Shown in pieces: positions 31,980 to 39,644 of a DNA stretch of 64,000 nucleotides. The stretch spans positions 203,850 to 267,849 of the forward strand of contig CALKXJ010000013.1 in assembly GCA_938003835.1 (NCBI GenBank), given 5' to 3'. Position numbers and translations under genes: made by a program. A model generated the notes under the pieces. It worked only from the letters and a program-made list of their open reading frames with translations. It was not told the DNA's origin and searched no databases. Position 1 is the first letter of the stretch. The number at the start of each line of letters is the position of its first letter. This stretch comes from an uncultured Bryobacteraceae bacterium (GTDB lineage Bacteria > Acidobacteriota > Terriglobia > Bryobacterales > Bryobacteraceae).

Positions 31980-32834
31980 TCACCGCGTCTGCCAGCGCGT
32001 CCAGGCTTCGAGGAAATCCTTGCCCCGATAGCGCAGCGTGCGGGCATCGACGCGCTCGACGCCGGGCGGCAGCGCTGCCAGCGGAAACAGCGTGCTGCGC
32101 GTCGTGTACTCGACTTCGATCGTCACCGGACCTTCCACCTTGTACGGCTTGATCTCGCCGAGCCGGCTCCAGGCGCGCGCGGCGGCCTTCTCGATGGTCT
32201 GTTGCGCCGCCTCGGCCGACATCGACATGCACGCGTAGTAGCCGAAGCTCTCCTTCACCACGGCGAGTTCGGCATTCGGGACGATGGCCTTGAGGTCCTC
32301 GGCGGCGGCCTGATCTCCCGTGAGCAGGATGACGGGGACGCCGAACCAGCCCGCCAGCGCCGCGCGCGTTTCGATCTCGCCCACCTCTTTGCCGTTCATC
32401 AGCAGCCGCTGGATGCCGAGCGAGCTGTAGCTGTGCGCCATCACCGCCCCGGCGCGGTTGGCGCGCGCGTGCTGGCCCACGAAGGCCAGAGCAGCAAAGC
32501 CGCGCTCCATGAGCATGGTGGGGCCGAGCGAGCCGTGGATGAGGCGGGCGCGGGGATGAAGGGTGAGCGCCGAGAGCGTGCGGCTGCCATCGTGACCGTC
32601 CCAGACGACGACCTCCTCGGCGCCGGCGGCGAGAAAGCCGCGCACGGCGGCGTTGACTTCGCCGGTGAGCAGTCGTTGCATCTCCGTGTTGGTCGGCTCG
32701 GTCTGCTCCTGGCGGCAGACGCCGGCCACGCCCTCGGCGTCGGTGATGACGAAGACGCTGCGCCGGTTCTGGGCTGTGAGGGCCGCGGCGGCGGCCAGAA
32801 GAATAACGACGATGCGGCGTAGGGTCATCGCCAT
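31980..32834 (-). CDS. M55 family D-aminopeptidase (DppA-like), secreted
   Basis: Zinc aminopeptidase of family M55 (284 aa). LRRIVVILLAAAAALTAQ is a signal peptide, so unlike cytoplasmic DppA it should be periplasmic. The N-terminal metal motif reads VFVITDAEGVAGV, followed by EVVVWDGHDGSRTL, FVGQHARANRAGAVMAHSYS and LLTGDQAAAEDL, the ordered conserved blocks of the family. It cleaves D-amino acids from peptides in characterised members. The start lies four bases after the stop of the M20 peptidase gene, so both form one peptidase operon, perhaps recycling cell-wall or D-amino-acid peptides. Confidence 0.9.
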   Translation of the reverse strand: MAMTLRRIVVILLAAAAALTAQNRRSVFVITDAEGVAGVCRQEQTEPTNTEMQRLLTGEVNAAVRGFLAAGAEEVVVWDGHDGSRTLSALTLHPRARLIHGSLGPTMLMERGFAALAFVGQHARANRAGAVMAHSYSSLGIQRLLMNGKEVGEIETRAALAGWFGVPVILLTGDQAAAEDLKAIVPNAELAVVKESFGYYACMSMSAEAAQQTIEKAAARAWSRLGEIKPYKVEGPVTIEVEYTTRSTLFPLAALPPGVERVDARTLRYRGKDFLEAWTRWQTR

Positions 32835-32838
32835 GAGT

Positions 32839-33966
32839 CTACACGGCTTCGACGAGCCTGGCCAAGAGCGCGATGCGCTCGGGGATCCGTTCGATGAGCA
32901 CGCTCTCGTTCAAAGCGTGCGCGCCTTCGCCGACCGCGCCCAACCCGTCGAGCGTCGGCACCCCCAACGCGGCAGTGAAGTTGCCGTCGGAGCCGCCGCC
33001 GGTCATCGACTCTTCGAGCTCGATGCCGAGCTCGCGGCCCAGCCGCTGCGCCAGGCGGAACAGGCGGACGACGCCGGCGCTGCGCTCCATGGGCGGGCGA
33101 TTGAGCCCGCCGGTGAGGGTGAGCGTGCAGCGGGTGTCGAACGGCCGCAGGCGGCGCAGCTTGCGGTCGAGCGCGGCCGCGTCCCGCAGCCGGACGACGC
33201 GCACGTCGATTTCGGCGCGCGCTTCGGCGGCCACCACGTTGGAGCGCGTGCCGCCCGAGATGACGCCGGGGTTGAGCGTGGTGCCGCGCGCGAAGTCGGT
33301 CCAGCCTGCCAGCCGGTCGATCTGCCGCGCCAGCTCGACGATGGCGCTCGCGCCGTTTTGGGGATCGACGCCGGCGTGAGCCGCCCGGCCTTGGATCGTC
33401 AACTGGTAGACACCGACGCCCTTGCGCGCCGTCTTGAGCTTCCCCTCCAGGCCCGTGGCCGGCTCGAGCACCAGCACGGCCTGGCTCGTCCGGGCCAGCT
33501 CCTCGATCAGCTCGCGCGAGGTGGCGCTGCCGGTCTCCTCGTCGCGCGTGAGAACAACGAGCACCCGGCGCCTGACCGGCCGGTCGAGTTCGCGCAACGC
33601 ATGCGCCGCTTCGAGTAGCTGTGCGATGCCCGCCTTCATGTCGAGCACGCCCGGTCCCCACAGCCGTCCCTGCTCGCGCCGCCAGGGCATCTCGTCGAGG
33701 GTGCCCACGGGCCAGACCGTGTCGAAGTGGCCCAAGACCAGGACCGTGCCCTCCTTCTGCCGGCCAGGCAGGCGCAGTTCGGCAACGAGGTGACCCTCGC
33801 GGGTCTTCTTGAGGCGCGCCAGCGGAGCCAGGCGCTCAGCCAGCAGGTCGCGCATGCGGTCGAGCGCGGCCCGATCGTCGCTCGGCGATTCGCACTTGAC
33901 CAGCTCACCCGTGAGGGCGATGGCCTGCTCGAGACGGCCCCGCGCGAAATCGAGGATCGGATCCAT
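32839..33966 (-). CDS. M20 family metallopeptidase (carboxypeptidase G2/ArgE-like)
   Basis: Dinuclear zinc peptidase or deacylase of family M20 (375 aa, no signal peptide). Metal ligands are His in VLVLGHFDTVWPVG, Asp in GPGVLDMKAGIAQ, the catalytic Glu pair in TRDEETGSATS, and EPATG; GGGSDGNFTAALG is the C-terminal conserved block. The dimerisation domain includes GRAAHAGVDPQNGASAI. It resembles glutamate carboxypeptidases (CPG2). Its start is 30 bases from fabZ in divergent orientation, and DppA-like M55 follows with a four-base gap. Substrate not defined. Confidence 0.93.
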   Translation of the reverse strand: MDPILDFARGRLEQAIALTGELVKCESPSDDRAALDRMRDLLAERLAPLARLKKTREGHLVAELRLPGRQKEGTVLVLGHFDTVWPVGTLDEMPWRREQGRLWGPGVLDMKAGIAQLLEAAHALRELDRPVRRRVLVVLTRDEETGSATSRELIEELARTSQAVLVLEPATGLEGKLKTARKGVGVYQLTIQGRAAHAGVDPQNGASAIVELARQIDRLAGWTDFARGTTLNPGVISGGTRSNVVAAEARAEIDVRVVRLRDAAALDRKLRRLRPFDTRCTLTLTGGLNRPPMERSAGVVRLFRLAQRLGRELGIELEESMTGGGSDGNFTAALGVPTLDGLGAVGEGAHALNESVLIERIPERIALLARLVEAV

Positions 33967-33971
33967 CGCCT

Positions 33972-33980
33972 GTTATAATA
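33972..33980. promoter_or_regulatory. Overlapping divergent -10 boxes between the M20 peptidase and fabZ
   Basis: The 30-bp gap holds GTTATAATA. Forward TATAAT (33974-33979) ends 17 bases before the fabZ ATG. On the reverse strand the same bases read TATTATAAC, giving TATTAT or TATAAC 5-8 bases before the M20 ATG. Two polymerases could not occupy both at once. Confidence 0.5.
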
Positions 33981-33996
33981 ACGACACCCACGCCCC

Positions 33997-34479
33997 ATGC
34001 CCGTACTGGACATTCTGGAGATCCGCAACATCCTTCCGCATCGCTATCCGATGCTGCTGGTGGACCGGATCATCGAACTCGAGCCCGATCGCATCGTCGG
34101 CATCAAGAACGTCACCGGCAACGAACCGTTCTTCATCGGCCACTTTCCGGACTTCCCCGTAATGCCCGGGGTGCTGATTATCGAAGCCATGGCGCAGGTG
34201 GCCGGCGTGCTGGTGCTACGCAAGCTCGAGGACCGCGACAAGAAGCTCGTGCTGCTGGCCTCGGTTGAGGAGGCGAAGTTCCGCAAACCGGTGGTGCCGG
34301 GCGATCAGCTTCGCATCGAGATGATGGTCGACAAGTGGAAGACCAGCGTCGCCAAGATGCACGGCACGGCGACGGTCGACGGGGTCGTGGTGGCCGAGGC
34401 TTCCGTCATGTGCAAGCTCGCCGACAAACCGGCGCCGAAATCCCAGCCTGAGGCGGTCCCGGCCGAGCGCACTCTTTGA
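33997..34479 (+). CDS. fabZ: 3-hydroxyacyl-[acyl-carrier-protein] dehydratase
   Basis: Dehydrates 3-hydroxyacyl-ACP in type II fatty-acid synthesis; cytoplasmic hot-dog fold (160 aa). ILPHRYPMLLVDRI is the N-terminal signature, IGHFPDFPVMPGVLIIEAMAQVAG (read as HFPDFPVMPGV then IIEAMAQ) holds the catalytic His and Glu. VEEAKFRKPVVPGDQL is also conserved. The C-terminal 20 residues (KPAPKSQPEAVPAER) are a low-complexity tail. It begins the fabZ-lpxA-lpxI-Gfo/Idh operon and supplies the link between acyl-chain synthesis and lipid A. Its TGA overlaps the lpxA ATG by one base. Confidence 0.97.
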   Translation: MPVLDILEIRNILPHRYPMLLVDRIIELEPDRIVGIKNVTGNEPFFIGHFPDFPVMPGVLIIEAMAQVAGVLVLRKLEDRDKKLVLLASVEEAKFRKPVVPGDQLRIEMMVDKWKTSVAKMHGTATVDGVVVAEASVMCKLADKPAPKSQPEAVPAERTL

Positions 34480-35255
34480 TGGGGATCCATCCGACCGCGA
34501 TCGTCGACCCGGCGGCGCGCATCGCCGAGACCGCCGAGATCGGCCCGTACTCGATTGTCGGCGCCGAAGTCGAGATCGGCCCCGGCACGCGCCTGCTGGC
34601 GCACGTCTATGTCGAGGGCCCGACCTGGATCGGCGAGGACAACCTGTTTTTTCCTTACGCGACGGTGGGCGTGGCCTCGCAGGATCTCAAGTATAAGGGT
34701 GAGCGTGCGGAGACCCGCATCGGTCACCGCAACCGCATCCGGGAGTTCGTCACCATTCATCGCGGCACGCAGGGCGGCGGGCTGGTGACCTCGATCGGCG
34801 ACGATAACCTGTTAATGGCCTACGTCCACGTGGCGCACGATGCACGCATCGGCAACCATACCGTGCTGGCTAACGGCGTCACCATCGGCGGCCATGTTGA
34901 GGTGGGGGACTGGGCGGTGATCGGCGCCTTTACCGGCGTGCACCAGTTCTGCCGTGTCGGCCGCCACGCCATGATCGGCGGCTATAGCGTGATCACGCAA
35001 GACGTGGCCCCCTATTCGACCACGGTCAGCCCCCGCGAGAGCCGAATCTACGGCGCCAACAAGACCGGACTCGAGCGGCGCGGATTCCCTTCGGAAACCA
35101 TTGATCGGCTGCACAAGGCCTTCCGGCTGCTCACGCACTCCAAGCTCAACACCAGTCAGGCCATTGCGCGCATCCGCGAGGAGATCCCGCCGACACCCGA
35201 GGTGGAGGAGCTGATCGAGTTCATCACCGCTAGCGAACGCGGAGTGATCAAATGA
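34479..35255 (+). CDS. lpxA: Acyl-ACP--UDP-N-acetylglucosamine O-acyltransferase
   Basis: First enzyme of lipid A synthesis, transferring a 3-hydroxyacyl chain to UDP-GlcNAc (258 aa, trimeric left-handed beta helix). Hexapeptide repeats run from IGPYSIVGAEVEIGPGT to about residue 185. The catalytic His lies in YVHVAHDARIGNHTVLANG, and VHQFCRVGRHAMIGGYSVIT is the conserved LpxA turn, followed by the C-terminal helical part (NKTGLERRGFPSETIDRLHK). The start is ATG overlapping the fabZ TGA; a TTG one codon earlier is less likely. It is followed by lpxI with a four-base overlap. Whether it uses UDP-GlcNAc or the 3-amino sugar is discussed under findings. Confidence 0.97.
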   Translation: MGIHPTAIVDPAARIAETAEIGPYSIVGAEVEIGPGTRLLAHVYVEGPTWIGEDNLFFPYATVGVASQDLKYKGERAETRIGHRNRIREFVTIHRGTQGGGLVTSIGDDNLLMAYVHVAHDARIGNHTVLANGVTIGGHVEVGDWAVIGAFTGVHQFCRVGRHAMIGGYSVITQDVAPYSTTVSPRESRIYGANKTGLERRGFPSETIDRLHKAFRLLTHSKLNTSQAIARIREEIPPTPEVEELIEFITASERGVIK

Positions 35256-36073
35256 CGCGCTACGCGCTGGTGGCGGGCAACGGCCGGTTCCCCCTGCTGG
35301 CGCTCGAAAGCGCGCGCAAGCTCGGTCACGAAGTCATCGCCATCGGTATCAAGGAAGAGGCTTCCAAAGAGATCGAGCCGCTGGCGGCTCGCTGCCACTG
35401 GATCTCGCTCGGCGAGCTGAGCCGGCTGATCCGGATCCTGAAGGAGGAGGGAATCGCCGAGCTCATCTTCGCCGGGCAGGTCAAGCATGCCAGCATCTTT
35501 TCGGCGATCCGGCCGGACTGGCGGCTGGCGAAGCTGCTCGCCTCGCTCGAGACGAAGAACACGGACGCGCTCATCGGCGGCGTCATCCGGGTCTTGGAAG
35601 AGGAAGGCGTGCGCGTGATGGATTCGACGGCGCTGCTCAAGCCGCTGCTGGCGAGCCTGGGGCCGATGAGCCGGCGCAAGCCCACGCGGGAGGAAGAGGC
35701 CGACATTCGCTACGGCCGGCGGATCGCCAACGCGCTGGCGGGCTTCGATGTCGGCCAGAGCGTGGTGATCTGCGAGCGGGCCTGCGTCGCTGTGGAGGCC
35801 ATGGAGGGCACCGACGCGGCGTTGCGCCGCGCCGCCGCGCTGGTCAACGGCCGGCCGCTGCGCCTGGTGAAGGTCTCGCGCCGACGGCGCCATCTGCTGT
35901 TCGACGTACCGGTGGCGGGTCTGGACACCATCGCCGTCATGCGGGAGACGGGAACCACGGTGCTGGCCGTCGACGCCGGGCGGACACTTCTGCTCGATCG
36001 TGACCAGATGCTCGAGCGGGCCAACGAGGCCGGCATCGCCGTGGTGGGCTACGAGCCGGAGGAGGCCCCGTGA
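35252..36073 (+). CDS. lpxI: UDP-2,3-diacylglucosamine pyrophosphatase LpxI
   Basis: Hydrolyses UDP-2,3-diacylglucosamine to lipid X in lipid A synthesis, replacing LpxH (273 aa, former DUF1009). The N-terminal domain starts YALVAGNGRFPLLALESARK and includes IFAGQVKHASIFS. The C-terminal catalytic domain shows VVICERACVAVEAMEGTDAA and the end VMRETGTTVLAVDAGRTLLL, both family hallmarks. The start overlaps lpxA by four bases and the stop overlaps the Gfo/Idh gene by four bases, so the cluster is translated as a coupled unit. Assignment is firm. Confidence 0.95.
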   Translation: MTRYALVAGNGRFPLLALESARKLGHEVIAIGIKEEASKEIEPLAARCHWISLGELSRLIRILKEEGIAELIFAGQVKHASIFSAIRPDWRLAKLLASLETKNTDALIGGVIRVLEEEGVRVMDSTALLKPLLASLGPMSRRKPTREEEADIRYGRRIANALAGFDVGQSVVICERACVAVEAMEGTDAALRRAAALVNGRPLRLVKVSRRRRHLLFDVPVAGLDTIAVMRETGTTVLAVDAGRTLLLDRDQMLERANEAGIAVVGYEPEEAP

Positions 36074-37026
36074 GTCGCATCCGCATCGCGGTGGTCGGCG
36101 CCGGCGTCTTCGGGCGCCATCATCTGCGCGTGCTGGGCCAGTCGCCGCGGGCCGAACTGGTGGCGGCGGTGGACATCGATCGCGGCCGCGCCGAAAGCGC
36201 AGCGAAAGAATTCGGTTGCGAAGCAATGACCGACTGGCGGGCTCTTGCCGGGCGTGTCGACGCGGCCGTCGTGGCCGTGCCGACCACCGCTCACGCCGAA
36301 GTGGGCTGCGGCCTGCTCGAGGCGGGCGTCGACGTGCTGGTGGAGAAGCCGATCGCTGCGGATCTCGATTCGGCCGACCGGCTGATCGAGACGGCCCGGG
36401 CGCGCGGAAGGATCCTCCAGGCGGGGCATCTCGAAAGTTTCAATCCTGCGGTGGCGGCCGTACGCGAAATCCTGCGGTTGCCCCTGTTTTTCGAGATTCA
36501 CCGTTTGAGCGTGTTCACGCCGCGAAGTCTCGACGTGGATGTCGTGCTCGACCTGATGATCCACGACATCGACATCGTGCTGTCGCTCGCGCGCCAGATG
36601 CCGGAGGAGATTCGCGCTGCCGGCATCTCGATCCTGAGCGGCAAGGTGGACATCGCCAACGCGCGCCTGGCCTTTCCCAACGGCTGCATCGCCAACCTCA
36701 CGGCCAGCCGCGTCTCGACCGAGCGGGTGCGCAAGCTCAGGCTGTTCCAGCCGCACGAATACATCTCGGTCGACTACGGCCGGCAGGATGTCACGGTCAT
36801 TCGCGTGACGCCGGAAAAAGGAATCGCCTTCGGCCGGCTCGAGGTGAAACGGGACGAGCCGCTGCGGCTCGAGCTCGAGGCCTTTCTTGATTGTGTGGAA
36901 AAGCGCACGGCGCCCCTGGTGGGCGGCGAGGAGGCCCGCCGGGCGCTCGAGGTCGCCCTGGGCGTGCTTGTTAAGATCGAAGAACACGCCGAAATCGTCA
37001 GGCGCTCACTTTCCACGCTCGGCTGA
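36070..37026 (+). CDS. Gfo/Idh/MocA family oxidoreductase in the lipid A operon (possible GnnA-like)
   Basis: NAD(P)-dependent sugar dehydrogenase fold (318 aa). IRIAVVGAGVFGRHHLRVLG is the Rossmann motif, and VDVLVEKPIAADLDSADRLI has the conserved EKP. The second domain includes VLDLMIHDIDIVLSL with the usual HD(I) motif. The GTG start overlaps lpxI by four bases, placing it firmly in the lpx operon. In Acidithiobacillus and Leptospira a dehydrogenase (GnnA) encoded beside lpxA oxidises UDP-GlcNAc at C3 to make a diamino lipid A precursor with partner transaminase GnnB. No gnnB-like gene is present here, so that role is only a hypothesis. A role elsewhere in envelope sugar metabolism is as likely. 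Confidence 0.85.
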   Translation: MSRIRIAVVGAGVFGRHHLRVLGQSPRAELVAAVDIDRGRAESAAKEFGCEAMTDWRALAGRVDAAVVAVPTTAHAEVGCGLLEAGVDVLVEKPIAADLDSADRLIETARARGRILQAGHLESFNPAVAAVREILRLPLFFEIHRLSVFTPRSLDVDVVLDLMIHDIDIVLSLARQMPEEIRAAGISILSGKVDIANARLAFPNGCIANLTASRVSTERVRKLRLFQPHEYISVDYGRQDVTVIRVTPEKGIAFGRLEVKRDEPLRLELEAFLDCVEKRTAPLVGGEEARRALEVALGVLVKIEEHAEIVRRSLSTLG

Positions 37027-37037
37027 CGGAGATTGCC

Positions 37038-37973
37038 ATGTTCGCGCCCGCGCCCGCGCCGGGCCGTCTCAACCGGTCTGTGGCCGCCTCGCTCGTCTTG
37101 CATGTGGCGGCGGTGGCGGGGCTCGTCGCGCTCGGCGGCAGGCCGGCCGATCGGGAGCTCCAGCGCGAGCTGGCTTTCGAGACGCGCGGCGCCATGCGCC
37201 TGGTGGCGCCGCCGCCCGCGCCGGCCGAGGTGCGGCTGGAGGATCTCATCGGGAGGCCGCGCGTGTTCCTGCCGCCCCGGGCTGCGGCGCCCCGGCCCGC
37301 CCCAGTACCGGCGCCGCCGCCCCCGAAGCCGCCCCTCGTCGCGACCGCCGAGATCCCGGCGCCGCCTTTGCCGTCCGCCGATCTCAATGTGCCTGCCCCT
37401 CCGCCCCCTCCGAGGGTCGAGTCCGAAGAGACGCCCCGGCTGGCTTTCGAGCGGCCCCAGCTCTTGCCTGCGCCGCCCGCCGGAGGCGGATCGATTCGCC
37501 CGCCGATCGCCTCCCTCGAAGAGGCGATTCGCGAGGCGGCCAGAAGCCGCACAGGCGGCCTAGTGGTAGGGGATCCCGATGCGGGAGGAGCGCCGGGCGA
37601 CATCTCCGAGTTCCGGTCCCTGACGCCCGTGCCCCCGCGCTCCACGAGCAATCTGGAGCTGCTCAGTGATCCGATGGGCGTGGACTTCCGGCCGTATCTG
37701 GTGCGCGTGCTGGCCGCCGTTCGTCGCAACTGGATGGCCGTGATGCCGGAGAGCGCGCGCCTCGGGCGGCGGGGAAAGGTGGTCATCCAACTCGCCATCA
37801 ACCGTGAAGGGCGCATTCCCAAGCTGGTGATTGCGGAGTCCTCGGGCGCCGAGCCGCTCGACCGGGCTGCGGTGGCCGCCATCACCGCCTCGGACCCGTT
37901 CCCGCCCCTGCCCGAGGAGTTTCGCGGCGAGGAGGTGCGCCTCCAGTTCAACTTCCGCTACAACATGCGCTGA
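37038..37973 (+). CDS. Energy transducer TonB-like protein
   Basis: Inner-membrane-anchored periplasmic protein (311 aa). One transmembrane helix near the N-terminus (VAASLVLHVAAVAGLVALGG) is followed by about 110 residues rich in Pro and Ala (APVPAPPPPKPPLVA, then VPAPPPPPRVES) that can span the periplasm. The C-terminal domain has RVLAAVRRNWMAVMPESARL, VIQLAINREGRIPKLVI, AVAAITASDPFPPLPEEF, typical of the TonB/TolA C-terminal family. It starts 11 bases after the Gfo/Idh gene. It could energise receptors such as the Oar-like barrel at 21937, though no direct link is shown. Confidence 0.88.
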   Translation: MFAPAPAPGRLNRSVAASLVLHVAAVAGLVALGGRPADRELQRELAFETRGAMRLVAPPPAPAEVRLEDLIGRPRVFLPPRAAAPRPAPVPAPPPPKPPLVATAEIPAPPLPSADLNVPAPPPPPRVESEETPRLAFERPQLLPAPPAGGGSIRPPIASLEEAIREAARSRTGGLVVGDPDAGGAPGDISEFRSLTPVPPRSTSNLELLSDPMGVDFRPYLVRVLAAVRRNWMAVMPESARLGRRGKVVIQLAINREGRIPKLVIAESSGAEPLDRAAVAAITASDPFPPLPEEFRGEEVRLQFNFRYNMR

Positions 37974-37976
37974 GAG

Positions 37977-38082
37977 TTTGTGCTAGCATGGGCTTGCCCC
38001 GATTGAGAGGGGACAAGGAAAGCACAAATCCAGGGTCAAATCCGACCAACGCGGCCAAGGGGCGCTGGAACGGCGCCCCTTG
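37977..38082 (+). ncRNA. Candidate structured RNA: nested stem plus downstream hairpin
   Basis: The gap between tonB and the DUF488 gene has ordered pairing. An outer stem TTTGTGC (37977-37983) pairs with GCACAAA (38022-38028). Inside it CTTGCCCC (37993-38000) pairs with GGGGACAAG (38009-38017) with one bulged A and an 8-nt loop. Downstream, CAAGGGGCGC (38056-38065) and GCGCCCCTTG (38073-38082) form a perfect 10-bp stem with a 7-nt loop. No T-run follows, so the last hairpin is a poor intrinsic terminator. I recognise no known riboswitch class. Confidence 0.35.
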
Positions 38083-38157
38083 CCATTTCCGGGTCCCAAC
38101 CGGCAGGCCTTTGGACTTTCACGGCGGAGTATGGTGGGCCAGGGGGTTCGCTGACCG

Positions 38158-38670
38158 ATGAGCGCGGAGCAAGGGTTGCTGTTTCCGCCGGAGGCCCCTG
38201 AACCCCAGTCGGATGAGGGCGCACGAACCATCTACACCATAGGCCATTCCACGAGGCCGCTCGAGGCGCTCGCCGATGCCCTCCGTCATTATGGCGTCGA
38301 GCTCGTTGTCGACATACGGCATTTCCCGGTGAGCCGCCATAACCCGCAGTTCAACCGAGCGGTGCTCGAGGCGGAGCTGCCGCGGTACGGCATCGAGTAC
38401 CTGACGCTCGAGGCGTTGGGCGGCTACCGCGCGGGCGGCTACCAGGCATATATGCAGACGGAGGAGTTCGCCCGTGGCATCGAGCAGCTCGAGGCGCTGG
38501 CCGCCCGGAAGCGCACCGCCTATATGTGCGCGGAGGTGAAGTGGTGGCGCTGCCACCGCCGGCGGGTCTCTGACGTGCTGGCCGAGAGGGGCTGGACGGT
38601 CATCCACATCTTCGATGGGAAGCGGGCGGAGCTGCACCGCAGCAAAAACAATGTGATCAAGTGCGACTGA
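38158..38670 (+). CDS. DUF488 family protein
   Basis: Cytoplasmic protein of the DUF488 family (170 aa), whose biochemical function is not known. The family core is clear: TIYTIGHSTRPLEALADAL, ELVVDIRHFPVSRHNPQFN, YLTLEALGGYR, and the Cys-containing block AYMCAEVKWWRCHRRRVSDV with CxE and CHR elements, then VIHIFDGKR. The first 20 residues are a variable low-complexity extension. It follows the candidate structured RNA and precedes an exported TIM-barrel protein by 53 bases, which has its own promoter, so it is probably monocistronic. Confidence 0.9.
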   Translation: MSAEQGLLFPPEAPEPQSDEGARTIYTIGHSTRPLEALADALRHYGVELVVDIRHFPVSRHNPQFNRAVLEAELPRYGIEYLTLEALGGYRAGGYQAYMQTEEFARGIEQLEALAARKRTAYMCAEVKWWRCHRRRVSDVLAERGWTVIHIFDGKRAELHRSKNNVIKCD

Positions 38671-38686
38671 GGCGCGCGCCGTGCGA

Positions 38687-38692
38687 TACAAT
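38687..38692 (+). promoter_or_regulatory. -10 box (TACAAT) for the TIM-barrel gene
   Basis: TACAAT lies 31 bases before the ATG at 38724, and GGGGAGG at 38711-38717 is the ribosome-binding site. A start near 38699 would give a 25-base leader, a conventional arrangement. Confidence 0.5.
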
Positions 38693-38723
38693 CGGGCCTG
38701 ACTTGCAAGCGGGGAGGCACGCC

Positions 38724-39644
38724 ATGAGCTCACGACGAAGGTTCCTTGCCGGCCTGCTGGGCGCGGGAGGTTTGCGCGGCGGCGCACGGCCTATCCGCTT
38801 CGCCCTGAGCGGCTTCATCTGGCAAAACCAGATCGAGCGCGGCATCCGCGAGACGGCGCAATTCGGCTTCCACGGCATTGAACCCTTCCGCCAGCACCTG
38901 ATGCCGTATCTGGACAAGCCGGCCGCCCTCAAGGAGGAGCTCGAGAGGGCGGGCATTGCCATGGTCACCTGCTCGAACGGCGGCCCGGGTATGATGACGA
39001 ATTTCATCGATCCGGCGAAGGTCGCGCAAACGATCGACGATCACGCCCGCTTTGCCCGCGATTTCCTCCGGCACTTCGGCTGCGCCCATTTCAAGATCAA
39101 CCTAGGCGCGCGGCCTCCGAAAGGTCCGGACGACGAGCAGCTCCGGACGCTGGCGCGAGCGCTCGATGAGCTGGGCCGGCGCACTTTGGAGATCGGCATC
39201 AAGCTGGCGGCGCACCCGCATCTGTGGGCCCCCGTCGAGCGGGAAACTGAAGTGCGGAAGATGCTCGATTGGACAGACCCCCGCTACGTCTGGCTGGTGC
39301 CCGATACCGCGCACCTGACGCTCGGCGGCTCCGACCCGGTGGCGATCGTGCGTGACTACTCTAGCCGCGTCGCGGCCTTGCATTTCAAGGACACGCCGGC
39401 GCGCTTCCGCGGCCACAAAGGCCCGTCGCCCAGCCCGGAGGAGCACAAGAAAGAAAACCTGTACAAGAACCTGGGTACCGGCGGCGTGGACTTTCCGGCG
39501 ATGATGAAGCTGTTGCGCGAACGGGAGTATCGCGGCTGGATCACGATCGACCTCGATCCACCCCGCCCGGGCGAAGGCACCATCGAAGAGAATGTGCTGG
39601 CGAACAAGCGCTATCTGGTCGAGGTGCTCCGCGTCGAGCTATAG
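38724..39644 (+). CDS. Sugar phosphate isomerase/epimerase-like TIM-barrel protein, Tat-exported
   Basis: Xylose-isomerase-like TIM barrel (306 aa). The N-terminus SSRRRFLAGLLGAGGLRGGA is a twin-arginine signal, indicating export of the folded protein. Barrel features are FGFHGIEPFRQHLMPYL, GIKLAAHPHLWAPVE (metal-binding His region), VWLVPDTAHLTLGGSDPVAI (Asp and His) and VAALHFKDTPARFRG (His-Lys-Asp). The end YRGWITIDLDPPRPGEGTI gives a last Asp/Glu ligand. Such exported relatives are common in acidobacteria and planctomycetes and of unknown substrate. The start is set by the Tat signal and an SD; the upstream open frame has no leader. Its 3' end overlaps the convergent GIY-YIG-like gene by six bases. 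Confidence 0.88.
   Translation: MSSRRRFLAGLLGAGGLRGGARPIRFALSGFIWQNQIERGIRETAQFGFHGIEPFRQHLMPYLDKPAALKEELERAGIAMVTCSNGGPGMMTNFIDPAKVAQTIDDHARFARDFLRHFGCAHFKINLGARPPKGPDDEQLRTLARALDELGRRTLEIGIKLAAHPHLWAPVERETEVRKMLDWTDPRYVWLVPDTAHLTLGGSDPVAIVRDYSSRVAALHFKDTPARFRGHKGPSPSPEEHKKENLYKNLGTGGVDFPAMMKLLREREYRGWITIDLDPPRPGEGTIEENVLANKRYLVEVLRVEL

Noticed and set aside
34326..34335. GGTCGACAAG as a further operator copy.
   Set aside because: It lies inside fabZ coding sequence and lacks the second half of the dyad.
38030..38048. T-arm-like sequence GGGTCAAATCCGACC.
   Set aside because: No acceptor, D or anticodon arm fits around it, and the loop starts with G instead of T, so it is not a tRNA.
38056..38082. 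Intrinsic terminator for the tonB operon.
   Set aside because: The stem is perfect, but no U-run follows and the DUF488 gene starts 76 bases later; kept only as part of a candidate structured RNA.
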